Part shown: in pieces, positions 23,441-35,400 of the stretch
Layout of the letters: each line of letters opens with the position of its first letter
Position numbering within the stretch: the first letter of the stretch is position 1
Assembly: GCA_963575745.1 (NCBI GenBank)
Contig: CAUYUJ010001732.1
Location: 33,704 to 97,703, forward strand
Source: Prorocentrum cordatum
Lineage: Eukaryota; Sar; Dinophyceae; Prorocentrales; Prorocentraceae
Reading direction: 5' to 3'
Length of the DNA: 64,000 bases
The notes under the pieces: generated by a model
Told to the model about the DNA's origin: nothing
What the model saw: only the letters and a program-made list of their open reading frames with translations
The model's database searches: none
Translations under genes and position numbers: made by a program

Positions 23441-24235
23441 CAGTTCGGCCAGACCTTTTTGAAATCTTTCGCAATTCTCCCTCGGCAAGTTTTTTTGGAG
23501 GACTTGTTCCAAACCCCCCCCAGCAATTTCCATCAGGAAGAGGCTTCTGGAACGCTTCACCCAAAAACCCATCAAAAGCTTTCATCAGGCCGGATTTGTT
23601 TGGGGGGGGCCCTCTGGAAACCACCCGAAAAGCTTCCCGCAATGCGAGTTTTGGCGGGTTTCTCCCAACGACCTTCCGCCTGGAGCTTTTTGGAAGGCTT
23701 CTTCAAAACAATTAATTCTCCGCCAAACCTTCCTCGGGATTTTTTTCCAGCAGACATCCAAGCACCCTTTCATGAAGGTTTTGGACGATTTCCCAACAAA
23801 TGTGCCAAACCTTTTCTCGGACATGTTTTAGCATGCTTTCTTCCAAACAAACATCAAAAAACCAGCCCAACCAAAGAACCTTTCGAACACTTTCCATATG
23901 CAGGTATGTTGGTCGGCTTTCTTCCAAAAGCCTTCCTTGAGGAGCTAATTAACAAGTTTCTCTCCAACATCTGCCAACGCCTTCCTCTGAGAGGTTTATT
24001 TGGGGGCTCCTGTCAAACAATCATACGAAGAGACTTCCGCAGGAAAGTGCGCGGAGGGTTTCTTGCAAAGAACATGCGACAAATCCGCCGGAAGGTTGTT
24101 CGAGGGCTTCAGTCAAAAGCGGGCCAGAAAAACCTTTCGTAGGAAGGCTTCTGGAGGGTTCCATTACAGAAAGACCGGTTCAACCATTTTTTTCAGGAAG
24201 GTTTGTGGAGTTTTCTTCTCCAGCCGCAGTCGGAG
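23441..24235 (+). repeat. Degenerate T/C-A/G motif repeat
   Basis: Diverged units with recurring TTTTTGGA, CTTCC and CAAACC words. The 311-aa frame across the area (23207-24142) is Phe/Pro/Lys-rich with repeated F-x-x-x-F and GGF patterns, as expected when a simple repeat stays open by chance. I do not call it a gene. Confidence 0.45.
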
Positions 24236-24279
24236 GGCACGCGTTGGGCCAGGCGGCAGGCAGGGGCCCCTTCCCGGCT

Positions 24280-24480
24280 AGCCCCGACGAGCCCGCCACC
24301 CACTCCGCCGCTACTGGCTCACAGGCGATCTGGTGCGTAGTGGTGTCCTTTCCCCGCCTTGCACCTTGACCCCGATGTGCCCCCGCAGACAGACCAAGCG
24401 CGGCATTCTTTGGGGAGGTAGACACCATTAGACTCCAGCCTCCAGCCACCGCCAGAGGGCACAAACAAGTCTGGGCAGGC
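24280..24480 (+). repeat. Dispersed repeat flanking LINE remnant, copy 1
   Basis: Shares GTGTCCTTTCCCCGCCT, CCTTGCAC and GAGGTAGACACC-type blocks in the same order with 25560-25720. The two copies bracket the LINE RT remnant. Confidence 0.6.
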
Positions 24481-24509
24481 AGACATAACCGCGCCCGGCT
24501 AAAGCCAAA

Positions 24510-25310
24510 TAGTATTATGAGGTTCGTTGGCGACGTCTTGTTGGTAAGCTCCTCCTTACAAGACATCAAAGCGATGCTGGCGGACGTTGCCAAAGAGTGT
24601 GCAACCTGTGGGCTGTCTTTGCACCGGGGGAAAGACGAAACTGATGGCGAACGTTCGGGCGAGACGTGGCGAAACTGTTCAACAATTCATCGGCATCGCA
24701 AACGTGAAAATTGAGCTGCTCAAGAGATCTGATTCGACAAAGTATTTTGGGGAAGATCTCATTTCAAAACGCACAATGCACAGAGATGGACAATCGCACG
24801 CAAGCTGCTTGGAGGAAGTTCCACGTTTTCGACAGCGAGGTCACGAACAACAGCTACCCGCTGCGGGCAAGGCTGCGCCTGCTCGAGAGCACCATCACAC
24901 CGCGCGCCCTCTACGGCTCGTCCTGCTGGGCGCTGACAGCGGAGATGGAACGAACCATGCTGAAGACGGAGAGGCAGATGCTGCATGTAGTGCTCAGGTC
25001 AGGAAGGCGCCGCAGGAAAATATGTGATTCTTCCAGCAGCAATGCCGATCAAGACGTGCACGCGGACGGCGAGAACGACGAGGTTGAATCTTGGGTTGAA
25101 TGGCTGGAGCGGACGACGCAGGCCATTGAGGGGCAGCTGGGCAAAATGGATATTGAGAATTGGGTTGAAGAAGTCGAAACAAGCTGGCTAGTTAGTGGGG
25201 AGGGGTACGTCTGAATGGTCTTTCAAAGTTTTGCTGTGGGAGCCGGGGCGGACGCAGAAAATGCGGGACCGCATCGGAGGGCCATCGAGGAGGTGGGAGG
25301 ATGACTTAAG
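24510..25310 (+). pseudogene. LINE reverse transcriptase C-terminal remnant
   Basis: The first frame starts MRFVGDVLLVSSS, which aligns with RT motif C: the usual F-A-D-D is here F-V-G-D, so the first catalytic Asp is lost. Helix IKAMLADVAKECATCGLSLH and a GK-T-K-L strand follow, and after two frame changes (near 24640 and 24735) thumb-like YGSSCWALTAEMERTMLKTER and QMLHVVLRSGR. The frame past the stop at 25214 gives GGPSRRWEDDLS, the usual LINE C-terminal GRP-x-x-RW-x-DD box. This is a 5'-truncated, inactive copy. Confidence 0.7.
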
Positions 25311-25439
25311 TTTGATTTGTGCACGATGTTTTGGAGACTAGCGACGGAAGTTTGAGGGATATTGTCGAAATTCCTGAAGTTTGGTCTGCTTCGGGAAGGT
25401 GATTTCAATATCCTCCAGCACTGAGAGCGAGCTACATGT

Positions 25440-25760
25440 CTCACCCGCCGCTCGGTGCGGGGCACCGCACCGCTGTAGCATGCCGCTCCTCCCTTGAACT
25501 GGGGCCAGCCTTCTTGGCTGAACGGGGCGCGAGTCGAGTCGAGAATCCAGCTATTGCATTGCCACTGTGCCTTGCGCGCGGCATTGTGGTGAGTAGGGTT
25601 GTCCTTTCCCCTGCCTGGGCCGCCTTGCACATTGAGCCCGATACTCCCTCGTTGGCAGGCTGGGCACAACCCCCCTAAGAGAGGCAGGCACCAGGCTCCC
25701 CGCAGGCAGCCCGCACCCACCTGGCTCCGACTATCACACCACCCTGCCCGCCTCGTCACC
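25440..25760 (+). repeat. Dispersed repeat flanking LINE remnant, copy 2
   Basis: Homologous to 24280-24480 but longer and more complete. It may be the LINE 3' region or an independent repeat. Confidence 0.55.
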
Positions 25761-26344
25761 GCTGACCTCCGCACTGCATTGCATTGCCGCTGGGCCTGAT
25801 AGGAGTCCTTTTGGTGAGTTGCGGCCCCCTCTCAGACAAAACCCGAGGAGCGGAGATGTTCCTTCATCCGTCCTGGAGCTCTTGGCCGCATCGGCGACCT
25901 CGAAAGACGGACGCAGAGAAGTCGAACTCCATATCGGAGGCGGACGGGGTCGAGGCGCATATAATTTACGGCGCCGTTTGGAGGCTTGTGGAGCGGATCG
26001 GGAGTTTTCGCCCGTTGTGCGGGTGGCGGGATGTGGTTTCGTGTTGGTTTTGTGGCCTCCCTGTTCTGATCGGATCCCTGGGTCAGGCCCGGTGATCTCG
26101 ACCAGCGGGCCATTTGCGAAGAGCGTTTGGCCTCACATGGTGCGCCTGGATCTATCGGCTCCAGTCGGAGGCCCGATGATGGGCGATCCGAGGATTTCAT
26201 CCCCCGTACCCGTCTAGGGGACGGTACGCGTTGCGTCCCTACGAAACGGCCGCCAAGTGATGTGAAGCTATGCTTGAGACGAGCATGTAGAAGGAAGGGA
26301 CTTTGGAGATGGGCATGCAGCTGAAAGAGCAAGAGAAAGAAATG
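25761..26344. other. Unassigned
   Basis: Balanced-composition DNA with short frames only. Nothing recognised. Confidence 0.3.
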
Positions 26345-26470
26345 GCCATCCTCTTCCTCCTCCTCCCCCTCCCCCTCCTCCTCCTCCTCCTCCTCCTCCT
26401 CCTCCTCCTCCTCATCCTCATCCTCATCCTCATCCTCATCCTCCTCATCCTCCTGCTTCTCCTCCATCCT
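26345..26470. repeat. CCT/CAT tract
   Basis: CTCCTC triplets with a central CTCATC run at about 26410-26450. Confidence 0.93.
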
Positions 26471-26999
26471 CCCGCCTTGCGCTTTGCGCCGCCCTCCCCC
26501 CCCCCCCCGGTCCGCCAGGCCGCCGCGCAGCCGGCGCCCGCGGCGTCGACGCCCTGGACGGCGGCCACCCTCGTGGGCGCAGGCCTGGAGCACGGGGGCC
26601 TGCGAGGAGGGAGGGAGGGGGGGGGGCTTCCCCTCTCCCCCTCCCCCTCCGTCTCTCGGGGGTGCAAAGACGGGGTCCGCAGGGACGGGGCCCTGAGGGC
26701 AGGAAACGGCCTCCTGGTGGAGTCTGCACCGTTCGGGGCCTGCTCCCCCTGGGGCGCCCCATCTTCGGAGTGCCAGCGCGCGCTGGCGCGGTCATCGCGG
26801 ACAATCCCGCTGCTCGGTTGGGAGGGGGGGGGGGGGGAAGGGGATCGGAGGACTTTTCCGTGCCCTGGATCCAGGTCTGTCGAACGCTCTTTGCGAAGCC
26901 CCGCGGCGAAAAGTAGCGTCATCCCACGCCCTCCCCCTCCCCCAGCCGTTTTAGCTCAGGCCATCCTGGCTCCTGCTGGGCTCGGTCTGTGTCGGCATG
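26471..26999. other. GC-rich, possible small exon
   Basis: After a C-run ending CGCCAG, an 80-base segment (26521-26600) encodes an Ala/Pro-rich stretch and ends at GGAGGGAGG. Its position between a pyrimidine tract and a purine tract resembles the two better exon candidates, but no family is recognisable. Confidence 0.2.
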
Positions 27000-27880
27000 T
27001 TCGACCTTCTCCGGGTGCGCCGGACGCCCCACTTCGCCCACCAGCGCCGGCCGCACCCTGCCCCCCGTCGATCTCTGCTGGGCGAGATCGGTACGATCGA
27101 AATGAGTGCGGCAAGAGAGGGAACGAAGATTGAAAGCAGTTCTCGCATGTTTCGAACCGGACTCGCTGTTGCTTTCGCCGCGGACGTTGTCTCTTTGAGA
27201 CAGGGTCGCCTGCCCAACAGCGGCCGCCCTCGGCTTTGGATGACGTTAGCTGTTAAGCATCCTTCTAGTTCTGTCCGTGCCCTCTTCGGGCGTGCCAGCG
27301 AGAAGGTGTGCCTCGAGTTTTGTCGGGCAAGGCCGTGCAGGACTTCCTTGTCGCGGTCGCGCCTCCATGACGGCAGCGAGCGCACCAGCTTGCGGACCCC
27401 GCTCAAGCTGTGGCAACCGAGCCAGAGAATGAGAACACATCGTTTCTGTTTGTATCGGGTTGACGCTTCGTCGATTTCGGGACTCTGCTGAGCCAGACTG
27501 ACTACTCATGATGTGGACGCAACATGATCTGGAAGCATTGCTCCAGCGCGTGTTGCAAAATGGCTGCGCACCAGCCACAGCGGCACCCAGCTTCTTCGCG
27601 CGCCTTTACACAGCGCGCCTGGCGGTGGCCAGGCGCGTCGATGGGCTTGAAAAGGGCGAGTGCTCGGACAGGGCGCTCAGTCCGTTTGAAGTGCCACTTG
27701 TAGGCCACCCAAAGCTCTTTTCAAGGCTTGGCCATGGAGTGCAATCCGCCCACGATGAAACAGACTTTAAGCCCTTTTGCAAAGGTGTAAATTCAAAGAT
27801 GCCCGATCTCAGCCTCAAAGCTGACGTCCCTCATGCCTCCTCCCCCTCCTCCTCTCCATTCGTCGTCAGCTCTCTCTGAC
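27000..27880. other. Two unsupported open frames
   Basis: Plus-strand frames at 26997-27491 and 27508-27879 have fairly ordinary composition (the second starts MMWTQHDLEALLQRVLQ). No domain or splice signal confirms them, and minus-strand frames of similar quality overlap. They could be exons of an unrecognised gene. Confidence 0.25.
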
Positions 27881-28130
27881 TGCTGGCCTGTGGCCCATCC
27901 ACCATGGTTGACGTTGGTAAACATCATTATCGTCCTCCTCTCGTCCTCCTGCCTCCTCCCCGAAGCCAGCTTGCACCCGAGCGATCTGCCAAGGTTTTGA
28001 CCTTCTGCCTCCTCCTCCTTCTCCTCCCCCTCCCCCTCCTCCTCCTCCTCCTCCTCCTCCTCCTCCTCCTCCTCCTACTCCCTCCTCCTCCTCCTCCTGC
28101 TCGTCCTCCTCCGAATGGAGGAGGCGATGG
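27881..28130. repeat. CCT tract
   Basis: CTCCTC triplets, purest at 28005-28110, with non-repetitive interruptions. Confidence 0.9.
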
Positions 28131-28646
28131 AGGGGAGGGTGGAAGGAGGTACCAGCTTGCATCCCGAAATGTGCCTGGCCGCACTGTGGCGCCCGCGATC
28201 CCTTTCACGCTTCATGCAGGAGCGTGGGCCCCCGCCCGTCTTCGCCAGGACACCTTCATCCCCGTGCCAGCACAGAAGAGAGCACAGCACATGGAACTCT
28301 TGTAAGGTGACCCGAGGCTGTTTCAAAATGGCGGGGGGGATCGCGTGGGGTGGTGTAGGAACGGGCTGGCCTTGGCGATTCGTGGGAGGGTTGGATCGCT
28401 CGAGGGGTTGTGTTCGGTGGGCGTGTGGTTTTTGGGGGGGGGCAGAACGAGTCGTCGGTCGGGGTGGCGTGGGCGGGATGTTTATTAAGCAACCGGAGTA
28501 GCCATCCTCGTCCTTGGCTTTCGAGGTCATTGGAACACGAGTTCCTCCTCCTGCTTCTCCTTCTGCCCTTCCCCCTCCCTCATTCGTTCGGTGCCCCGAC
28601 TTACTTAGGCGAACAGTGACCGTATCGCCAAACGCGATGAAATTAG
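28131..28646. other. Unassigned
   Basis: G-rich then CCT-rich short segments; no gene recognised. Confidence 0.3.
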
Positions 28647-28902
28647 GTGATGGTTTTCTTATTCGTTGTTTTGCCGATCTGCGCGGGCCCTCGTACCCCT
28701 CTCTCTCTCCCCCCCTAAGGAGTAGATCTTGGCTGTTTTGGCCCCTGTCTCGAGCAGGTGGAGTCTCTTTCCCATAAGACGCACTGTTACACTACAAACA
28801 GTCGCATCAAGCAGAGGGCCGGAGCCAGACTCCCCCCCCCTCCCCCCCTCCTTCCGCGCAATGTCGAAACGCCGAATAAGAAAACGTTCACTAAGAAGTA
28901 CG
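28647..28902. repeat. Inverted repeat, possible MITE remnant
   Basis: GTTTTCTTATTCGTTGTTTT at about 28653 is matched in reverse complement by the sequence ending near 28895 (GCCGAATAAGAAAACG). The arms are about 35 bp, imperfect, and 165-170 bp apart. No clear target duplication. Confidence 0.45.
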
Positions 28903-28984
28903 TGCAACAGCAGCAGCCGCAAAGTAAAAGCAGGCGACACAGTGTGGGAAAAGCGGAGTGGCCCTCAATGGCACCAAGATGCGA

Positions 28985-29215
28985 CGCAATCCTCCTCCTC
29001 CTCCTCCTCCTCCCTCCTCCTCCTACTCCCTCCTCCTCCTCCTCCCTCCTCCCTCCTCCCTCCTCCCTCCTCCTCCTCCCTCCTCCCTCCCCCCCCCCTC
29101 CCTCCCTCCCCTCCTCCTCCCTCCCTCCTCCTCCCTCCTCCCTCCCTCCCTCCCTCCCTCCCTCCCTCTCTCCCTCCTCCCCCCTCCTTCTCCTACCCCT
29201 CCTCTTCCATCTCCA
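28985..29215. repeat. CCTCCC tract
   Basis: CCT and CCCTCCCT units over 230 bp. Confidence 0.95.
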
Positions 29216-29639
29216 TCTCCCGCCGCGAGGGTGGCGAAGGAGCCTGGCGGTGGCCGCGCCCCGCGTGATGGCGGGCACACGGCGTCGGGGTCCTCGCCGT
29301 TCCGCTCCCCACCTTGTTTTCAGCACGCGGCTCTTCTTAAATCTTTCCAGAGCGGTCTTTTTGATTCCAATCCATCCCATCGGTTCGTGGAGTTGCCCAG
29401 ACACCGATCTGGAGGACGCGTGACTTGACTTGAGTTTCATCGGATGCTGCCCCTCATTGCCGTCAGCCCGCTGGGAACAAAAATGCGTTCCATCCGCTCC
29501 ACTCCTCCCTCCTCTTCTCCTGCGAGGAACCGCAGCATAAGAAGAGATGCCCCCTCGGAGGCGCCGGGCTGACGGCGGCGGCGGCGGGCAGGCGCGGAGT
29601 CGCCCGCAAGGCCGCGCCTTCGCACCCCTCCTCCGCCCA
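29216..29639. other. Unassigned
   Basis: Balanced to GC-rich sequence; no gene supported. Confidence 0.3.
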
Positions 29640-29762
29640 GAGTACTCCTCCTACCCCTCCTCCTTCTCCTCACTCCTCCACTCTCGTCCCTGCCCCCCTC
29701 CTCCCTCATTCTCCTCTCCCTCGTCCTCCCTAATCCTCCCTTGTTCTCCCTCCTCCTCCCCT
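29640..29762. repeat. CCT-rich tract
   Basis: Polypyrimidine run that directly precedes composite repeat copy 3. Confidence 0.9.
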
Positions 29763-30425
29763 CTACAATTACACAATATGAATACTACTCTCCTCTCTCC
29801 CTTGATGACGTCCGGGAAATATCCGGCCCCCCTCAGTGTATTTTTTGTTACACAGGATTCCCGGGAATCGGGTTTTCGCTTGGGCTTGTTTCCAAAATGT
29901 TGCTTCCGCTGAAGCGCTTGCCGCATTTCTGCGCCTCTGGTTGTTCCAAGTCGTGCTCCGGCTGCAGTGCTTGCTTTTTCGGTCCTTTCAAGTAGGCCCC
30001 AAATCTAAAAAATACCACCCCCTGGAGAAAGCCATCGGAAGTGATTACACGTTTGGTGTCGATTCGTTGATTTTTTGGGCCGCAGAAGCCCCTCTCAATT
30101 TACCCTCCGATGAACCTGGGCGCCATTCCATGACATTCTGTGCGGTGTTGTCTTCTGCTCCGCTGTGCGATGCCATGCTTTGCGTTGCAATGCTTTGTGA
30201 TGCAATGCTTCACTGCGCAATGCCACGCCATGCTATGGCATGCTACTCTCTGCCGTGCTCTTCTACGCCATGCCATGTCGTGCTCTAGCATGCATCGCGT
30301 ACCCTCTCGCGATCATTGCCCTGTTCGACATCCGACTGTGCGAGTATAGTGAGGATATCAACGCTATGGTAAGGGATGGGAGGGAGGGGTAAGACGTCAG
30401 ATATGACGCGAGCGCACCTAACTTG
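29763..30425 (+). repeat. Composite dispersed repeat copy 3
   Basis: The most complete and compact copy: module A (CTACAATTACACAATATGAA), module B (29996-30110), a stretch of diverged CCATGC/GCAATGC words (30110-30300) and module D (30367-30425). It runs about 660 bp end to end and may approximate the original unit. Confidence 0.75.
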
Positions 30426-31059
30426 TCATCCCCTATCCCTCTTTTCCTTTTTTGTCCAGGTTATCTTGAATATCTTGGGCCTCGCAGGCTTGCGGAGGCT
30501 TCTAACCTCCAGAAACCTCCAGAGACCTCTGGGAACCACCTCCCTCAGAGGCATCAAGAGCGTACATCGATAGCACACTTCAAGAACAGACACCAGCAAC
30601 AACTTTCAAAAGCAGTCATCACACGCATATAATGATGATATCCACCAATACCAGGCACCACACACATAGATCGAAGACACCTCCGGCGAGTCATCGCCGC
30701 CCCCTGCCTTTTGAAATCGCCCATGCGGCTTCTCGAGCCGTCTCGAGCCGTCTGGAGTGCTCTTGAGCCGACTCGGTGCCCTCTTGAACCGTCTCGGTGC
30801 CCTCTTGCACCGTCTTTGGGCGTTTTTGGCTCCGACAAAATCATGTGGGAACACGCCTTGGCATGAGGGAAGCCTCAGAAGTCAAGCGGCATGCTGGAAC
30901 ACGCCCCGGCATGAGGGATGCCCCAGAAGTCAAGCGGGAAGCCCTGGCCAATCAGGCCATCTGAGGTCCGGGCCCTTTTATACTCGATCGTTGATAACTG
31001 AGGACTCGAAGGACCCGAGGGCACTCCAATTCGTGCCTCAGGGCACGGGCTATGATGCA
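30426..31059. repeat. Short repeats including a 48-bp tandem duplication
   Basis: 30475-30550 has CCTCCAGAAACCTC words. 30720-30820 has CGTCTCGAGCCGTCT words. AACACGCC...GCATGAGGGA is duplicated at 30850 and 30898 with a 48-bp offset. No gene seen. Confidence 0.6.
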
Positions 31060-31150
31060 CAGATATATGTGTATGTGTGTATATATACATATGTGTGTAT
31101 GTGTATATATATATATATATATGTATACATATGTATGCGTGTATACACAT
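31060..31150. repeat. TA/TG microsatellite
   Basis: Alternating purine-pyrimidine run of TATATG, TGTG and (TA)n. Confidence 0.93.
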
Positions 31151-31525
31151 ATGCATTCATACATGAGTGCGGCATGCATACGATGCCCCTAATAAGATAC
31201 ACCACACACAAGCACACAACATATACATCGATAGTATGTGTTCTCAACACAACTTGGAGCATGCATATCGATGAACTGGAAGTCATTGGTGGGGATCGCC
31301 CGAAGCGGAATACTTGGTTTCTGTCTTTTTTTGTCGTAGTTCGCCAGGGTTCCTCAGCATCTCTGCGAATCTTAGAGGCGCGCCATCCGCAGTGCCTTCA
31401 TGGAGTCCACCAAAAGCCTCCCGCATCTCTCCTCGTTCTCCTCGTCGTTCCCCTTCTCCCCCTCCCTCCCCCTTCCTCCCCCCCCATCCCTCCCCGCCTA
31501 CCCCGCGTCTTCGATGTCATGGCAG
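31151..31525. other. Intron-like sequence with polypyrimidine tract
   Basis: Mixed sequence, then a C/T-rich tract at 31430-31505 that ends at the candidate acceptor of the LHC-like exon. Confidence 0.35.
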
Positions 31526-31596
31526 CTCAGGCCAAGGGCGGCGCCTTCGACCCCTCCGTGCAGGTCGGCGCCACTGCGCCCCTCGGGTTCTGGGAC
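31526..31596 (+). CDS. LHC-like plastid antenna protein exon
   Basis: In one frame the DNA reads GGAFDPSVQVGATAPLGFWD. The V-G-A-T-A-P-L-G-F-W-D segment matches the N-terminal part of mature light-harvesting chlorophyll a/c-binding proteins of dinoflagellates and other secondary algae, usually followed by P-L-G. Here Ala-Leu-Pro follows, so either the exon ends at GGGAC (a GC donor, allowed in dinoflagellates, would follow) or the copy is damaged. The upstream pyrimidine tract and CATGGCAG suggest a 3' splice site near 31525. No membrane helices follow within the window, so this is an isolated exon or a pseudogene fragment. Confidence 0.45.
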
Positions 31597-31619
31597 GCGC
31601 TCCCCCGCGCCTCCGGCCC

Positions 31620-31735
31620 TGGGTGGAGGAGGTGGAGAGGGAGAGGGACGGGGGAAGGGCGGAAGGAGGGAGGCGGACGGAGGATGCGGAGAGGGAGGGG
31701 GGGGAGGAGGGATGCTGAGCAGCAGGAGGAGGAAG
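31620..31735. repeat. GGA-rich purine tract
   Basis: GGAGGGAGG-type run directly after the LHC-like segment. Confidence 0.85.
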
Positions 31736-32204
31736 ACCAGAGTAGAAGGAAGTTGCGTCAGCGGCGCTGCGATGCGCCCGCCCGTCCCAAATTTCCTCCT
31801 CGCAGCTCCCAGAAGGGATTACTTCTCATTGCGGGACAGGCCCCCCTTGAAAGACGAGCACCCCCATGGTCCTGCTCGTGGCTACAGTGTCCTCAGGTAC
31901 GGCGACGAGGAAATATCATAAAGTCCAAGGAAGTGTCTATCGATAGACCCAGTTTGAAAATAGCTGCCCTGACAATAGCTGCCCTGACTTCGTGCACATT
32001 TTTCCGTAAGCGTCTGGTCATTCACCCAAAAGAAAGCTCAAGGGACAGTCCCGATTAGAAAGCGAGTCGGCTTCCATCCTTGTGCATGTTGCATTGTTTT
32101 TGATGTCGGGACATAAGGTTTACGGGAATCCCAAGAGAAATTCCACTACTCCCCAAACGCTGCTTGCACTTAGGGGTTCTTTGTTGTTTTCCAAGGGATG
32201 GGGC
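31736..32204. other. Unassigned
   Basis: Ordinary composition, includes a tandem AATAGCTGCCCTGAC (about 31960-31990). No gene recognised. Confidence 0.3.
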
Positions 32205-32425
32205 CAGTGTGCAGGTCTGGCGGATGCGTGCCCGTCGTCGCCGCCCCGTCGCCGCCTCATCAGCGCAGCCCGTCGCCTGGGCCTGTATGCCGGTCTGGCG
32301 GCTATGCTATGTGCCCGCCGTCGGCCGTCGTCGCCCCATCACCGCCTCGTCGCCGCCCGTCGGGGCCCGTGTGCCCGTCCAGCGGCTTTCTGCCCGCCGT
32401 CGTCGCCCTGTCGCCGTTCATCGTA
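32205..32425 (+). repeat. Tandem GTCGTCGCC repeat, about three units
   Basis: Three diverged units of 55-85 bp containing GGTCTGGCGG, GCCCGTCGTCGCC and CGTCGCCGCC. Confidence 0.75.
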
Positions 32426-32429
32426 GGTT

Positions 32430-35400
32430 TTCATGTCTGAGAAGGAATCAGGATCCACCACCGCCCCCCTGCCGGGATTATCGTTCTGCCCTGGGGATGT
32501 GTAGTTTACAGACGATTGTGCCCCATCGTTCATTGAACGTATGAATCCATACCATCCCAGCCAGGCCGGCCCCCCCATCATCTTCGTCAAACAATATCGC
32601 GCGCGCATTAGTCTATCAACAAACCTGTTTTTGCAATAACCCATATAGATACAAACGGGACGAAATGCACATGCGCGCGTCGTCGCGCGGGCATGCCGAA
32701 ATTATTCGACAATTTTAGGTTTCGTAGAAAATTCAAAATTGAGTACCGGTGAAAACTCTGAAAGCAAAACACACTTGGTTAGCAACACAGTTAAGACATC
32801 TGCGCGCGCTCTTGCGAATCCTCCAGGCAACCACCGTTTTTGTTATACATGTTCCTCACTTGCGACCGAACGGACCTCTCGTGCGCGCATGTCGAAGTCA
32901 TTCGAGCGCCTTTGTGTGCTGGGTGGGGTGGGGTGGGGTGGGCGGGCACGATCTTCGTAAAATAACGTCATGCGGGCCACTCGCGCGCGTCAGCCGTGCG
33001 CGCGTGCCGAAATCCTTCCAAAACCTTCATCGCCGACGCGTGGGCGCCGTCATTGTCGTCGGGGCGATCAGCATCGACGCCGTCATTGGCCTTGCCGTCG
33101 TCATCGCCATCGTCGTCACCAGCAGCGCTGCTCTCATCGTCGCGTTTACCGTTGTCGGCGTCGGCGTGATACCGCGCCCGCCTGAGCCTCCGACTCGCAC
33201 TGGAGCGCCCGCGCGCTAGCCCGGACTAGCAGTCGGCGCCATCGCGGCCGCGTCGGTCGCGCCAGACTTGACGGGCGCTCTGCGCGCGAACCTGCGCGCT
33301 TGCGCGGCCGCAGCGACGCGCCAGCTAGCGCCGGCAGTCATCGCAACCGCCGCCGCGCGGGTTTTGCAAACCAAGTTGCGGGTGGGTTGGCGGGGTGACT
33401 TCGCGAGAAGTGGAGTTGACAATTTCATGTTCGACAGGGCGATGTCTCCGCTCTAAGAAGGCTTTCGGATCTGCCCCCCCCCCCCCCGACTTGACCGCCC
33501 GCGCTTTTGCATTGCAGCTCGCGGCGGGTGTGCTTCTGTCCCATCGCCCATCCTGAATTCAAAAATTTATGCCATCCCAGGCCGTCCGTTATCCCCCCCT
33601 GATCGACTGCGGCGACTGTCATGCGCGCGCTCGTTTATCGCATGCAGAAAACGTGGGGGCGCGCCCTTGCGACATCAGAAGAGAACCATGTTTCCAAATT
33701 TCCATCGTGCTCGATCAAGCGGGCCACTCGCGCCGCACTCGAAATCATTCGAAGGCCCGATCGCGTTCGCTGGCGGCGGGGCGGGACGGGGCGCGGGGGG
33801 CGCGATCCGCGTCAAATAAAGCAGCGCGGGCCACTCGCGCGCGTCGGCCACGCGGGCGCGTCAAACTCCCTCAGGAGCCATCATCGCCGACGCGAGGGCG
33901 TCGCCATCTTCATCGGGGCGATCAGCTTCGGCGCCGTCGCTCGTCATCGCCATCGTCGTTCGCCATCACTGCTGTCGCCGTCGTCCGCCGTCGTCGACGT
34001 CGCCGCGACGCCGCGACCGCCCGAGTCACCGACTCGCGCCGAAGTGCCCGCTGGGAAGTCCTCGGCGGCCAGCGCCGCCGCGGCCGCGTCGGTCGCGCCA
34101 GACTTGTCGGCCGCTCTGCGCGCGAGCCCGCTCGCCGGCGCGGCCGCGGCGACGCGCCGGCAAGCGCCGGGCAGTCGTCGCCACCGCCGCCGCGTGGGTT
34201 TCAAAGCCAGCTTGGGGGGGAGCGGCGGGATGTTCTCGCGAGCAGTGGAGCTGGCGACTCCTAGTTTTACATAATTAATTGCACCGCGCAGATCCACCTT
34301 TCCCAAGGAAGAATTAGGATCTACCGCCCGCCCACCCGAGGCAGGGATTATCGATTTCCCAGGGGATGTGCAGTCGACGCCTGTTTATGGTCCTTCGCAT
34401 ATACTATATGAGAATTCACGCCGCCCCGGCCAAGCCGAGGCCAGTCCTCTCCATGGACCATTGCATGCAACAAACTGCGTTCGAACCCGTTTATCAACAA
34501 TCATCTGCTTCCTTCGACCAATCGCATAAACTGGACGAAGCGCGCGCTATTTCGCGCGCGTGCTGAAATCCGCCAATCACTTGCGGCTTCGCAATGAATG
34601 CGCCATCGGGTGGTCCGAAATGTATTAATATCACATGGTCTCGCCATGTCTGCCGCAGGTATGCACGCGCTAGTGCGAGTCTTAAGGCAGCCATAAATTC
34701 TCCAGCGTGTTCATCGGATGCGACCGCGCGGGCCTCCCGCGCGCGCTTCGAAATCGCTCGAACACCCTTGCGCGCGCTGGGGGGGGGGGGGGGGCGCGAT
34801 CCTTTTGAAATAACGTCACGCGGGGCCCTCGCGCACGTCGGCCGCGCGCGCGCGTCGAGGCGCCCGCCTGCAATTATCGTCGCCGACGTGTGGGCGCCGT
34901 CGTCGTCATCGGCGCAACGGCGCCGTCATTGGCCTTGCCGTCGTCATCGTCATCTTCGTCGCAAGCGCCGCCACTATTGGCGTCGCGCCTGCCGTCGTCG
35001 ACGTCGCCGCGATGCCGCGCCCTGTCGCCGATTTGCATTGCAGTGCTCGCGCGTCAGCGCGGCCTGCGAGACGCTCGGCGCCGCCGCGGCCGCGTCGGTC
35101 GCGCCAGACTAGGCGGCCGCGCTGCGCGCGAGCCTGCGCGCGCGCAGCGCGGCCGCAGCGACGCGCCAGCCAGCGACGGGCAGTCGTCGCAGTCGCAGCC
35201 GCGCGGGCCGCGCATATCGCGCAGCGGGCGGGCGGACGGGGCGTTTGCGCGAGCCAAGTTCGGCAGGGCGACTTCTGCGGCATACGTTGCGCCGCGTAAG
35301 TTTTTTATGGAACAAATGGAAATAGACTCTACCCCCCCCCCCCCCCCCCCCCGGATGACTCCGTGGTGGGGTAGCCCCCCACCCCCCCCTGGAGTCATCC

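Noticed and set aside
23207-24142. 311-residue Phe/Lys-rich gene
   Set aside because: The DNA is built from recurring degenerate words, and the protein repeats follow them.
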